From CBDFKJ01 sp965248805 (GTDB lineage Bacteria; Pseudomonadota; Alphaproteobacteria; UBA6615): DNA of 64,000 nucleotides. This document shows positions 54,511 to 62,694 of this stretch, in pieces. A program made the translations under genes and the position numbers. The DNA lies in contig CBDFKJ010000008.1 of the NCBI GenBank assembly GCA_965248805.1, positions 186,001-250,000 on the forward strand. The letters run 5' to 3'. Positions within the stretch are counted from its first letter, which is position 1; the number at the start of each line of letters is the position of its first letter. The notes beneath the pieces were generated by a model that had not been told where the DNA came from, searched no databases, and saw only the letters and a list, made by a program, of their open reading frames with translations.

Positions 54511-55853
54511 CAGGCCGCCCTCCTCTCGCTTCGTTCCCCCCGCATTTCCGCCACCACGCTCCTGAGCCCATCCACACGAAGCTGCAGCCGCAACCCTTCC
54601 GGGTAGACCTCGACGCGCCGGACGAGGAGCCGCACCAGGCGGGCCTGCTCGGCGGGAAACAGCTCCTCCCACAGGGGGTCGAGCTCGTGCAACGCCTCGC
54701 GAACTTCTGCCTCGGTGGGCGCGCCGTCCCGTTCCCGGGCCGCGCGCCAGGTGGCGACGACGACCTCGGGCGTGCGTAAGATGGCGCGGAGTTCGTGGAC
54801 GACGGCGGTCTCGATCTCGGCCGCCGGCACCCGGCGCACCACCCCGGCCGGAATCTCCCCCTTGGTGAGACCGGCGGTGGCGTAGTAGCGGTAGAGCCGG
54901 CCGCGCTTGCGGGTATGGGTCGGCGTCATGGCGCGGTCGTCGGTGCCAAAGACGATGCCCTTGAGGAGCGCCGGGGTTTGGGCGCGGGTGACATTGGCGC
55001 GGGCACGCGGGCTCTCCTTCAGGATGCCGTGGACCTTGTCCCAGAGCGCGCGGGGCACGATCGCCTCGTGCTCACCGGGATAGGCGCTACCCTTGTGCAC
55101 GGCCTCGCCGATATAGACCCGGTTGTTGATGAGCCGGTAGAGGGTCCCCGTGTCGAAGAGCTTGCCGGGGCGGTGCCGGCCGCCCGCAGTGACCCAGCTC
55201 TTCGTCTTCCTTCCCTCGGCAGCGAGTTCCTTCGCGAGCGTACTCGCGGAGCCGGTCCGGGTGAAGCGCTCGAATATCTCCCGGACCAGGTCTGCCTCGT
55301 CCGCGTTCACTGCCAGCTTGCGCTCGCGGACGTCGTAGCCGAGCGGCGGGATGCCGCCCATCCACATGCCCTTCTTGCGGGAGGCTGCGAACTTGTCGCG
55401 GATGCGCTCGGCGGTGACCTCGCGCTCGAACTGGGCGAAGGAGAGCAGGATGTTGAGGGTGAGGCGGCCCATCGGGGTGGTGGTGTTGAACTGCTGGGTG
55501 ATCGAGACGAAGGTGACGGCGTGGGTCTCAAACACCCCGACCAGCTTGGCGAAGTCCATGAGCGAGCGGCTCAGGCGGTCGATCTTGTAGACCACCACGA
55601 TGTCGACGCGGCCGGCCTCGATATCGGCGAGGAGGCGTTCGAGGGCGGGCCGCTCGAGGCTGGCGCCAGAGATGCCGCCGTCGTCGTAGCGGTCGTCTAT
55701 CGGCACCCAGCCCTCGGGCTTCTGGCTCTGGATATAGGCCTCGCAGGCCTCGCGCTGGGCGTCCAGCGAATTGAACGCCATGTCGAGCCCTTCCTCGCTC
55801 GACTTGCGGGTATAGACCGCGCAGCGGAACTTGCGTGAAGGGGACTTGCTCAT
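54510..55853 (-). CDS. Large serine recombinase (integrase)
   Basis: 447 residues from ATG 55853. Resolvase domain: FRCAVYTRKSSEEGLDMAFNSLDAQREACEAYI with the nucleophile in YTRKSS, and VYKIDRLSRSLMDFAKL. The recombinase domain has GGIPPLGYDVRERKLAVNADEADLVREIFERF and LFDTGTLYRLINNRVYIGEAVHKG. The cysteine zinc ribbon seen in many relatives is not evident. It cuts att sites by serine attack and integrates or excises an element. Intact. A 12-bp repeat near its start (55901) and at 50647 may be the att core. Confidence 0.92.
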   Translation of the reverse strand: MSKSPSRKFRCAVYTRKSSEEGLDMAFNSLDAQREACEAYIQSQKPEGWVPIDDRYDDGGISGASLERPALERLLADIEAGRVDIVVVYKIDRLSRSLMDFAKLVGVFETHAVTFVSITQQFNTTTPMGRLTLNILLSFAQFEREVTAERIRDKFAASRKKGMWMGGIPPLGYDVRERKLAVNADEADLVREIFERFTRTGSASTLAKELAAEGRKTKSWVTAGGRHRPGKLFDTGTLYRLINNRVYIGEAVHKGSAYPGEHEAIVPRALWDKVHGILKESPRARANVTRAQTPALLKGIVFGTDDRAMTPTHTRKRGRLYRYYATAGLTKGEIPAGVVRRVPAAEIETAVVHELRAILRTPEVVVATWRAARERDGAPTEAEVREALHELDPLWEELFPAEQARLVRLLVRRVEVYPEGLRLQLRVDGLRSVVAEMRGERSERRAA

Positions 55854-56184
55854 CGCCCGCCTCCCCCACTTGCGTTTTGCGCCAGGAAGGACCCGCGATA
55901 TCAATGGGTTAGTATGGTATCCGATCCCAAACTGGTGAAGGCGCTTGCTGCCGAGGGCCGCAGGCTCACCCATAATCGTCTGAAAGAACAACTACTCTCT
56001 GAAATCACTGTCCAATTTTGACCGCGGGTGATACGGAATAAACCGTCTACAGGATATTCATCTCCAGGATGGTCGCATGAGCGATATTGAAAATGCGAAC
56101 ACCCTGATCCGCCGGATCGAAGGGACGCAGATCGGACAACGCTGTCGATCGAAGCCCTTGCAGCGGCTCTCTGGAACAACTGAT
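55854..56184. other. Divergent spacer between recombinase and lipoprotein
   Basis: 331 bp; should hold promoters for both genes. TCAATGGGTTAG lies at 55901-55912. An in-frame extension of the lipoprotein to 56077 exists but precedes the signal peptide. Confidence 0.4.
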
Positions 56185-56796
56185 ATGGACAATCTACGCC
56201 AGGTATTGATCGCCGCCCTGTTGCTTCTATTTGTGTCGGCTTGCGCGACGCCGCCCAATACGATTGCTTTGAATTCGGACGTAGCCGCGAACATCGGCTC
56301 GTCGAATGCTGTCATCGTAGTCACGCAAGAGGAGATTACTGCCGAAATCGATCGCTCCCAACTTGAGGCAGCGGCCGGTGGAGGTCTCTTGTTTGCAATA
56401 GTTGACACACTTATCGAGGGTGCTCGTGCCAAGACCGCGGAAGAGTTGATCGAGCCGATTCGTGAATCTCTGATTGACTACGACTTTCATGCCGAACTGG
56501 TGACAGCCCTGCGACCAACATTGGAGTCGACGGACTGGCTGGGTGTGACCCGAGTTGAAAGCTTGACTGATCCGTCATCCGCACTGCATGAGAGCCTCCT
56601 TCAAACCGGATCCGAAGATTCGCTGGTACTGATGCACGCGAGCTACGGCTTTTCGTCGGACTTCAAGAAGCTGAACACCAGTGTGCGCATCGAGGTTCAT
56701 CCGCGCGCGGCAGTGCTCAAGGCGTCGGTCGAATCGACGCGACAGACCAAGGCGGGACACCTTTTAGTTTACAAGAACAAAGTAGGCCGGGCATGA
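56185..56796 (+). CDS. Lipoprotein, possibly truncated at the C-terminus
   Basis: 203 residues from ATG 56185. Lipoprotein signal MDNLRQVLIAALLLLFVSACAT with lipobox VSAC. The mature part has TQEEITAEIDRSQLEAAAGGGLLFAIVDTLIEGARAKTAEELIEPIRESLIDYDFHAELVTAL and DSLVLMHASYGFSSDFKKLNTSVRIEV. No named family. It ends LLVYKNKVGRA at the point where phage sequence begins, and its stop overlaps the next start (ATGA), so the original end was probably replaced by the phage junction. Confidence 0.6.
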   Translation: MDNLRQVLIAALLLLFVSACATPPNTIALNSDVAANIGSSNAVIVVTQEEITAEIDRSQLEAAAGGGLLFAIVDTLIEGARAKTAEELIEPIRESLIDYDFHAELVTALRPTLESTDWLGVTRVESLTDPSSALHESLLQTGSEDSLVLMHASYGFSSDFKKLNTSVRIEVHPRAAVLKASVESTRQTKAGHLLVYKNKVGRA

Positions 56797-57425
56797 GCAT
56801 CCCGGTGCGGACCTTCGCCGACGCGCTCGATATCGCCTGCCTCGTCGGCGGCGTCGATCCGGCGGCCGATCCCAACGGCTTCTTTTCCGAGGGCCACTAC
56901 GGCCACGTCTCTCAGGTCTATGCCGAGCTCTTATCGGTGGTTGCCGGCAAGCGCATCGTCTTCGTCGATTCGATCACCGATCTCACCCGTCAGGCCATGG
57001 CATGGGCCAGGACCCGGCCCGAATCGGTCTCCGACAAGACCGGCAAGCCCGATCTCCGCGGCGCCTATGGCGTGCTCGCCCGCGAGGTCATCGGCCTCCT
57101 GAAGCACTTGCAGCACGCGCCGGGCCGGACCGCGGTCTTCGTCGGCATCCTCGAGCGCGTCACCGACGAGTTCAACCGCGAGCACTGGCGCCCGCAGATG
57201 GAGGGCGGCAAGGCCGCCCGCGAGCTGCCCGGCATCGTCGACCAGGTGATCTCCATGGGCCTGTTCCTTGGCCGGCAGGCGATAGGGATTGCCGGAGCGG
57301 CAGACCAAGCGGCGGACCTCCGCGAAATCGCGCCAGCGACAGGGCGAAAAACTGGGTTACCACTGGGTTGCCACCGGTTACCACCTGCGCCCGGCGGAGA
57401 AAACCACGCTGTTACAAAGACTTAG
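56793..57425 (+). pseudogene. Phage RecA-like ATP-binding protein, both ends missing
   Basis: TFADALDIACLVGGVDPAADPNGFFSEGHYGHVSQVYAELL, IVFVDSITDLTRQAMAWA (Walker B), SDKTGKPDLRGAYGVLAREVIGLLKHLQHAPGRTAVFVGILERVTDEFNREHWRPQMEGGKAARELPGIVDQVISM are core blocks of a common phage P-loop ATPase. The N-terminal Walker A part (about 60 residues) is absent and the C-terminus after 57,290 is replaced by repeat-derived sequence. This is the broken left border of the second prophage. Confidence 0.75.
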
Positions 57426-57704
57426 AGACGGATCAGGGTGGTAACCTGGGTGGTAACCGAGGTTACCACCGGCCGCCGGCCACTGCTCCGACCATACGGA
57501 ATAAGGACGCTATATCAACGACTTACGTCCCGAGTGGAGGTGGTAACCAGGGTGGTAACCCAAGTGGTAACCACGGCTCGCCGGTTACCACCCCGTCGAA
57601 GCCGGAAAACCACGTTATTGCAAAGACTTAGCGTCATATCGGGGTGGTAACCTGGGTGGTAACCACCTGGTAACCAGAGCCCTTGGTTACCACCCTTGGT
57701 TACC
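57355..57704. repeat. Array of 14 GGTAACC heptamers (both orientations)
   Basis: GGTAACC or its complement GGTTACC starts at 57355, 57376, 57440, 57452, 57461, 57542, 57554, 57566, 57583, 57646, 57658, 57669, 57685 and 57698. Neighbouring same-strand copies are often 12 bp apart within GGTGGTAACC. A second, longer duplication brings the phrase AAAACCACG..(A/G)TT.CAAAGACTTAG twice (57403 and 57607). Confidence 0.85.
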
Positions 57705-57882
57705 ACCGTTGACCTTGCGTCAGATCGGCGTCATCGGCACCGGCCGGCGCGGTGCGCCGCCCACCAACGAGACATGGACATCGGCCGTCCCGCCTCCCAG
57801 GGCGCGGGCGGCCTTTTCGTGATGGGAGACCCATGACCCAGCACCCGACAATCATGCATGTGATCTCGCTCGGCGCCGGCCC
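57705..57882. other. Short spacer before the methyltransferase genes
   Basis: 178 bp, no gene recognised. Confidence 0.35.
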
Positions 57883-59109
57883 ATGAGCGTCCGCATTCTC
57901 ATCGGCGAGTGCCGTGAGCGGTTGCGCGAGCTGCCCGAGGGCTCGGTCCACTGCGCGGTGACGAGTCCGCCCTACTATTCGCTCCGTGACTACCGCGTCC
58001 CGCCCTCGGTCTGGAGCGGCGATCCGGCCTGCGACCACCAGTGGGGCGAATGGCGGGAGGCGCATGACGAGCGCGAGACGACGGTTACGGCCAAGAGCCG
58101 GACCACGGACCGCTGTTACGGCGCGCCATCGCGCCGCTTCAACGGCAACCATCAGAAGCACGCGGCCGGCGCCTGGTGCGGCAAGTGCGGCGCCTGGCTC
58201 GGCTGCCTCGGGCTCGAGCCCGATCCCGATCTCTACGTCGCCCACCTCGTCGAGGTGTTCCGCGAGGTACGCCGGGTTCTCCGGGGCGACGGCACCGTGT
58301 GGCTCAACCTCGGCGATTGTTACGCCGGATCGTGGGGCAACTACGGCGCGCGGGAAGGCCGGCAGCGATCGCGCGCCTCCGAACGCTTTCCCCGGCGGGC
58401 TTACGAGGGGGACGGCGGCTGGAGCGGCCGCCCGCCCGGCGCCAATGCACCGGGCCTCAAACCCAAGGACCTTATCATGGTCCCCTCGCGCGCGGCGCTC
58501 GCACTCCAGGCCGACGGCTGGTGGGTGCGCTCGCGGATCGTCTGGGCCAAGGGTGCGAGCTTCGGCCCGTGGTCCGGCAACCCGATGCCGGAGAGCGTGC
58601 GCGACCGGCCGAGCATGGCCTACGAGGAGGTGCTGCTGCTGGCCAAGAGCGCGCGCTACTTCTACGACCGCGCCGCGGCCAGCGAGCCGTGCACGAGCGG
58701 CCCTTCGGACCGGCGCAAGATGCGAGAGGCCCGGGACCGCATCGGCGGCAAGTACAAGAACCTCGTCGATCCGTTGTCCAAGGCCAACGCCGCCTCGCGC
58801 ATCGGCCGCGAGCGCGCGGTCGGGAACCCCGAGCGGCGCAACCTGAGGAACGTCTGGACCATCCCGACCCAGCCCTTCGCGCACGCCCACTTCGCGACCA
58901 TGGCGCCGAGGCTCGCCGAGATGTGCATCGCGGCGGGCTGCCCGAAGGGCGGCACCGTGCTCGATCCCTTCGCCGGTGCCGGAACCACCGGGTTGGTGGC
59001 AAGCCGTTTGGGCCGGAACGCGATCCTGATCGAGCTCAATCCGGACTACGCCGGGATCGCCCGCGAGAGGCTCGCGCGCGAAGGCGAGATCATCGCCGAG
59101 GCCGCCTGA
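57883..59109 (+). CDS. DNA methyltransferase (N4-cytosine/N6-adenine, SPPY type)
   Basis: 408 residues. Catalytic motif HCAVTSPPYYSLRDYR near residue 30. An inserted region has a Cys/His set, CDHQWGEW at 48-55 and WCGKCGAWLGCLGLEPDPDLYVAHLVEVFREVRRVLRGDGTVWLNLGD, possibly binding zinc. The SAM motif GGTVLDPFAGAGTTGLVASRLGRNAILIELNPDY is near 375. This layout is common in phage-borne orphan methylases. Its stop overlaps the next methyltransferase start (TGATG). Confidence 0.9.
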   Translation: MSVRILIGECRERLRELPEGSVHCAVTSPPYYSLRDYRVPPSVWSGDPACDHQWGEWREAHDERETTVTAKSRTTDRCYGAPSRRFNGNHQKHAAGAWCGKCGAWLGCLGLEPDPDLYVAHLVEVFREVRRVLRGDGTVWLNLGDCYAGSWGNYGAREGRQRSRASERFPRRAYEGDGGWSGRPPGANAPGLKPKDLIMVPSRAALALQADGWWVRSRIVWAKGASFGPWSGNPMPESVRDRPSMAYEEVLLLAKSARYFYDRAAASEPCTSGPSDRRKMREARDRIGGKYKNLVDPLSKANAASRIGRERAVGNPERRNLRNVWTIPTQPFAHAHFATMAPRLAEMCIAAGCPKGGTVLDPFAGAGTTGLVASRLGRNAILIELNPDYAGIARERLAREGEIIAEAA

Positions 59110-60356
59110 TGGAATTCACGATCGAACACTGGCCGCTGGACCGGCTGCTGCCCTATGCCGCCAATGCGCGCACCCATTCCGACGACCAGGTGGCGCAGAT
59201 CGCGGGCTCGATCGCCGCCTTCGGCTTCAACGTGCCCTGCCTGGTGGACGAGCGCGGGGTGCTGATCGCCGGCCACGGCCGGCTGTTGGCCGCCCGGCAA
59301 TTGGAGCTGGAGACCGTGCCGGTGCTCCGGCTCGAGCATCTGAGCGAGGCACAGGCCCGGGCCTTCCGCATCGCGGACAACCGGATCGCCGAGAACGCGG
59401 GCTGGGATGACGAGCTGCTGCGCGTCGAGTTCGAGCAGCTGCGCGAGGCTGACTTCGATCTCGACCTCACCGGCTTCGAGCTCGACGAGGTCGAGCGCCT
59501 GCTGCAGGCGGACGATCCCGCCGGCAACATCGACGACGACGAAGTCTCCGAGCCGCCGGAGCAACCGATCACCCGGCCCGGCGATCTCTGGCTGCTGGGC
59601 GGCCACCGCCTGCTCTGCGGCGACGCCACCGTGCTCGGCGATGTCGAACGGGCGCTGGACGGAGGGCTTGCCGATCTCTGCTTCACCGATCCGCCCTACA
59701 ACGTCGACTACGGCAACAGCGCCAAGGACAGGATGCGCGGCAAGAAACGCCGCATTCGCAACGACAATCTGGGTAAGGACTTCGAGCGCTTTCTATACGA
59801 CGCCTGCGTCAACATCCTGACCGTCACCAAGGGCGCGGCCTATGTCTGCATGTCGTCCTCGGAACTGCCGACGCTGCAGCGCGCGTTCCGCGAGGCCGGC
59901 GGGCACTGGTCGACCTTCGTGATCTGGGCCAAGAACACCTTCACCCTCGGCCGCGCCGACTACCAGCGCCAGTACGAGCCTATCCTCTACGGCTGGAAGG
60001 AGGGAACGGATCATTACTGGTGCGGCGCCCGCGATCAGGGCGACGTCTGGTTCGTCGACAAGCCGGCGCGCAACGATCTGCATCCGACCATGAAGCCGGT
60101 GGCACTGATCGAGCGCGCGGTGCGCAATTCGTCGAAGAGCCGCGACATCGTGCTCGACCCCTTCGCCGGCTCGGGCTCGACCGCGATCGCGGCCGAGAAG
60201 ATCGGGCGCACGGCGCGGCTGGTGGAACTCGATCCCGGCTATTGCGACGTCGTCGTCCGGCGCTGGCAGGACTGGACGGGCAAGGCCGCGACCCTCGACG
60301 GCGACGAGCGGACGTTCGACGCGATCGCGGCCGGCGCCGAGCGGGCGGCGGCATGA
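59109..60356 (+). CDS. ParB-domain DNA methyltransferase
   Basis: 415 residues from ATG 59109. N-terminal ParB/Srx-like domain (1-90): HWPLDRLLPYAANARTHSDDQVAQIAGSIAAFGFNVPCLVDERGVLIAGHGRLLAARQLELETVPVLRLEHLSEAQARAFRIADNR. The methyltransferase part has DLCFTDPPYNVDYGNSAKD and DIVLDPFAGSGSTAIAAEKIGRTARLVELDPGY. This fused architecture is widespread in phages and integrated elements. Modern ParB domains bind or hydrolyse CTP; whether this one does is unknown. A longer in-frame start lies inside the previous gene and is rejected. Confidence 0.92.
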   Translation: MEFTIEHWPLDRLLPYAANARTHSDDQVAQIAGSIAAFGFNVPCLVDERGVLIAGHGRLLAARQLELETVPVLRLEHLSEAQARAFRIADNRIAENAGWDDELLRVEFEQLREADFDLDLTGFELDEVERLLQADDPAGNIDDDEVSEPPEQPITRPGDLWLLGGHRLLCGDATVLGDVERALDGGLADLCFTDPPYNVDYGNSAKDRMRGKKRRIRNDNLGKDFERFLYDACVNILTVTKGAAYVCMSSSELPTLQRAFREAGGHWSTFVIWAKNTFTLGRADYQRQYEPILYGWKEGTDHYWCGARDQGDVWFVDKPARNDLHPTMKPVALIERAVRNSSKSRDIVLDPFAGSGSTAIAAEKIGRTARLVELDPGYCDVVVRRWQDWTGKAATLDGDERTFDAIAAGAERAAA

Positions 60357-60586
60357 GGCGCCAGTCGCGCACGATGTCGCTGGTCGAGGCGGTGACCAAC
60401 GTGGCCGTCGGTTATGCCATCGCCGTGCTCGCTCAGATGGCGGTGTTTCCGCTGTTCGGGATTTCCATTGCGTTCCGCGATCATCTCCTGATCGGCGCCG
60501 CCTTTACGATCGTGTCCATCGCTCGTGGATACACGCATCGGCGCCTGTTCGAGGCGATCCGTGTGCGCGGCGGCATCCGAACATGA
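60353..60586 (+). CDS. Small membrane phage protein (DUF7220-like)
   Basis: 77 residues from ATG 60353 (ATGA overlap). SRTMSLVEAVTNVAVGYAIAVLAQMAVFPLFGISIAFRDHLLIGAAFTIVSIARGYTHRRLFEAIRV: two membrane helices and the SLVEA..N..VGY start typical of this phage family. Unknown role. Confidence 0.8.
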   Translation: MRRQSRTMSLVEAVTNVAVGYAIAVLAQMAVFPLFGISIAFRDHLLIGAAFTIVSIARGYTHRRLFEAIRVRGGIRT

Positions 60587-60631
60587 CACCGCCGCCCCAA
60601 AGGGACGGCGGCGTCGGTCGAGCGACCGGCC

Positions 60632-60865
60632 TCAGTTGTTCGGCCGGCCGGAATGAACGTGCAGCACCCGCAGGATGACGTCGTCATCGGACTCGCCCGG
60701 CAGTCGGTTGTCCTCGATCCGTTGATAGACCTCATCGTCGACCGGGACGACCCAGTCGCCGTCCGGCAGCCGCTTGGCCGTCGAGTGGAACGGATAGATG
60801 GCGGCGTCGGCGATGGCCCGATTGGTGGCGTCGCTGATTTTGATGGTTTTCACGGTGAAACCCAT
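60632..60865 (-). CDS. Hypothetical phage protein
   Basis: 77 residues, overlapping the DUF3489 gene end (TGATG): MGFTVKTIKISDATNRAIADAAIYPFHSTAKRLPDGDWVVPVDDEVYQRIEDNRLPGESDDDVILRVLHVHSGR. It resembles small antitoxin-like or ribbon-helix-helix-adjacent proteins, but no toxin partner is seen. Confidence 0.6.
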   Translation of the reverse strand: MGFTVKTIKISDATNRAIADAAIYPFHSTAKRLPDGDWVVPVDDEVYQRIEDNRLPGESDDDVILRVLHVHSGRPNN

Positions 60866-61437
60866 CAGCCAGCCACGCGGTAGACGCGGCCGCGCCCCTC
60901 GACCTTCTCCGAGGTGACGGTGAGGCCGAGCTTTTTCTTGAGCGCGCCGGCGAAGGCGCCGCGCACGGTGTGGCGCTGCCAGCCGGTGGCCTCCATGATC
61001 TGGTCGACGGTCGCGCCTTCGGGCCGGCGCAGCATCTCGACCACGAGGGCCTGCTTGGTGCCGGTGCGTAGCTTGACCGGCCCCTTCGCCGTGTCGCGAC
61101 CCGTGGCGGCCTTCTTCGCCCTGGGCGGGATGTCCGCCGCCGGCTCTGCCTCCCGGCCACCGTCGGCCGCCTGTGCGCCCGTGTCGGCCAAATGGGAACA
61201 CTCGGCCGGCTCGACGTTGATGGCGAGCGCGCCCTCGGCCGTGATGGCGAAGTTGGTCTCGCCGATGGCGGCACCGTTCCGGCGCGGCGCCTCGGCGATC
61301 AGGCCACGGCGCAGGAGCGCGCCGGTGACCTTGGTGACGGCTCCGCCCCTGAGGGTCTTGGGCAGTGGGTGGATCGAGCCGTCGTCGCGCCCGGCGGCGG
61401 CCGAGAGCACGACCATCTGGATATCGGTGAGTTTCAT
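60865..61437 (-). CDS. DUF3489 domain protein
   Basis: 190 residues. N-terminal MKLTDIQMVVLSAAAGRDDGSIHPLPKTLRGGAVTKVTGALLRRGLIAEAP is a winged-helix-like module. The C-terminal DUF3489 is TKQALVVEMLRRPEGATVDQIMEATGWQRHTVRGAFAGALKKKLGLTVTSEKVEGRGRVYRV, another DNA-binding winged-helix type. Common in alphaproteobacterial prophages; probably a regulator. Confidence 0.8.
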   Translation of the reverse strand: MKLTDIQMVVLSAAAGRDDGSIHPLPKTLRGGAVTKVTGALLRRGLIAEAPRRNGAAIGETNFAITAEGALAINVEPAECSHLADTGAQAADGGREAEPAADIPPRAKKAATGRDTAKGPVKLRTGTKQALVVEMLRRPEGATVDQIMEATGWQRHTVRGAFAGALKKKLGLTVTSEKVEGRGRVYRVAG

Positions 61438-61540
61438 GGGTCCCTCCTTCGGGTGAGCGCACCGCGACCATCGCGGCGCTGCTACCGCCCGAAGCCCCGC
61501 CGGGCGGACCCGGTCGGGGCCGGAGGGGAGTGGGACCCGC

Positions 61541-62056
61541 TCAGTCGGTGGGCACGCTGACGGCGACCTTGCGGCCGTCCCGGTTGTAGGCGTGCCCGTC
61601 GTGACCGCCCGCGGGTTCGGCGTGTTCGCCTTCCTTGAAGACGTGGTCGCAAAGGGTGCGCAGGCTGGCGAGGCGCATGTAGAGCGTCCCGACGTCGGCC
61701 CAATCGACCCGCTCGGGGTCAACGTCGAAGTGATCGTCGCTCTTGTCCTTGAGCCGTTCGAGCAGGTCGTCGAACTCGTACTGGCCGGCGATGAAGGTTT
61801 CGAGGGCGGTCTTGCCGTCCGACGCGCGCTCGTTCGGGTCGGCGTGAATCGCTTTCAGGCCCGCGTAGGTGATGCGCAGGAAGGGCTCGAAGCCGGGGCG
61901 CTCGTCGGGCGCCTGCTCGATCATCTCGCGCACGACGAGGCCGCCGACCAGCAAGTCGACATCGACGCCCTCGGGCAGCGGGTGGATGCGCCCATCGGGG
62001 CGCCTGGCGGCGGCGGTGAGCGCGTCGCGTTCGCTGTCGGTGAGGGTCTGGGTCAT
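61541..62056 (-). CDS. Hypothetical protein with the same N-terminal module as the DUF3489 gene
   Basis: 171 residues. LTDSERDALTAAARRPDGRIHPLPEGVDVDLLVGGLVVREMIEQAP parallels the downstream gene's LTDIQMVVLSAAAGRDDGSIHPLPK...GGAVTKVTGALLRRGLIAEAP. The rest (LETFIAGQYEFDDLLERLKDKSDDHFDVDPERVDWADVGTLYMRLASLRTLCDHVF) is unlike it. The pair may be regulators made from one module. Confidence 0.55.
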   Translation of the reverse strand: MTQTLTDSERDALTAAARRPDGRIHPLPEGVDVDLLVGGLVVREMIEQAPDERPGFEPFLRITYAGLKAIHADPNERASDGKTALETFIAGQYEFDDLLERLKDKSDDHFDVDPERVDWADVGTLYMRLASLRTLCDHVFKEGEHAEPAGGHDGHAYNRDGRKVAVSVPTD

Positions 62057-62157
62057 GGGTTCCTCCGTTCGATTGCGAGGTCATACACGCTCTGTTCCGG
62101 CCCGAGTTCAAGCGCTTAAGTTAATGAATCAAATAGATTATTCGAGGTTCCACGGGC

Positions 62158-62694
62158 ATGGGCGTATCGCTGCGGGAATACGCGCGCCGGCGCGGTGTGA
62201 GCCATGTCGCGGTGATGAAGGCGATCCGCGCGGGCCGTCTCACGCCCGAGCCCGACGGCACCCTCGATCCGGCCAAGGCCGACACCCAATGGGACGCCAA
62301 CACCGACCCGGCGCGATCGCCCGAGGGCGCGTCGCCTGAGCCGCCGCCGGCTGAGCCGCCCCACGCGGAACGGACGCCCGCATCCGAGCCGGCAACGCAG
62401 GGGGGCGCCAGCTTCACCCAGGCGCGCACCGCGCACGAGATCGCCAAGGCGCAGCGGGCGCGCATCCAGGTGCAGCGCCTGCGCGAGGAGGTGGTCGACC
62501 GGGCGCAGGCGACCGCCGAGGTGTTCCGGCTCGCACGGCGCGAGCGCGACGCCTGGGTCAACTGGCCGGCCCGCGTCGCCGCCCTGATGGCGGCCGATCT
62601 CGGGGTCGAGCCCCACACCATGCAGAAGGTCCTGGAGGCCCATGTCCGAGAGCATCTCAATGAGCTCGCCGAGATCCGGCCCGACCTTCGCTGA
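62158..62694 (+). CDS. Terminase small subunit, Nu1-like
   Basis: 178 residues from ATG 62158. N-terminal helix-turn-helix (VSLREYARRRGVSHVAVMKAIRAGRLTPEPDGTLDPAKADTQWDANTDP) as in Nu1-like proteins. A proline-rich linker and helix (FTQARTAHEIAKAQRARIQVQRLREEVVDRAQATAEVFRLARRERDAWVNWPARVAALMAADLGVEPHTMQKVLEAHVREHLNELA) follow, the part that meets the large subunit. Overlaps terL by 53 bp. Confidence 0.85.
   Translation: MGVSLREYARRRGVSHVAVMKAIRAGRLTPEPDGTLDPAKADTQWDANTDPARSPEGASPEPPPAEPPHAERTPASEPATQGGASFTQARTAHEIAKAQRARIQVQRLREEVVDRAQATAEVFRLARRERDAWVNWPARVAALMAADLGVEPHTMQKVLEAHVREHLNELAEIRPDLR

Noticed and set aside
57355..57704. GGTAACC array considered as CRISPR
   Set aside because: The repeat unit is only 7-10 bp, in both orientations, with spacers of 2-70 bp.
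57700..58890. A 396-codon minus-strand frame
   Set aside because: Antiparallel to the SPPY methyltransferase, whose motifs are clear.
58176..59108. N-terminal extension of the ParB-methyltransferase frame
   Set aside because: The extra 311 codons overlap the previous methyltransferase and read as arginine-rich shadow; ParB domain starts at 59109.
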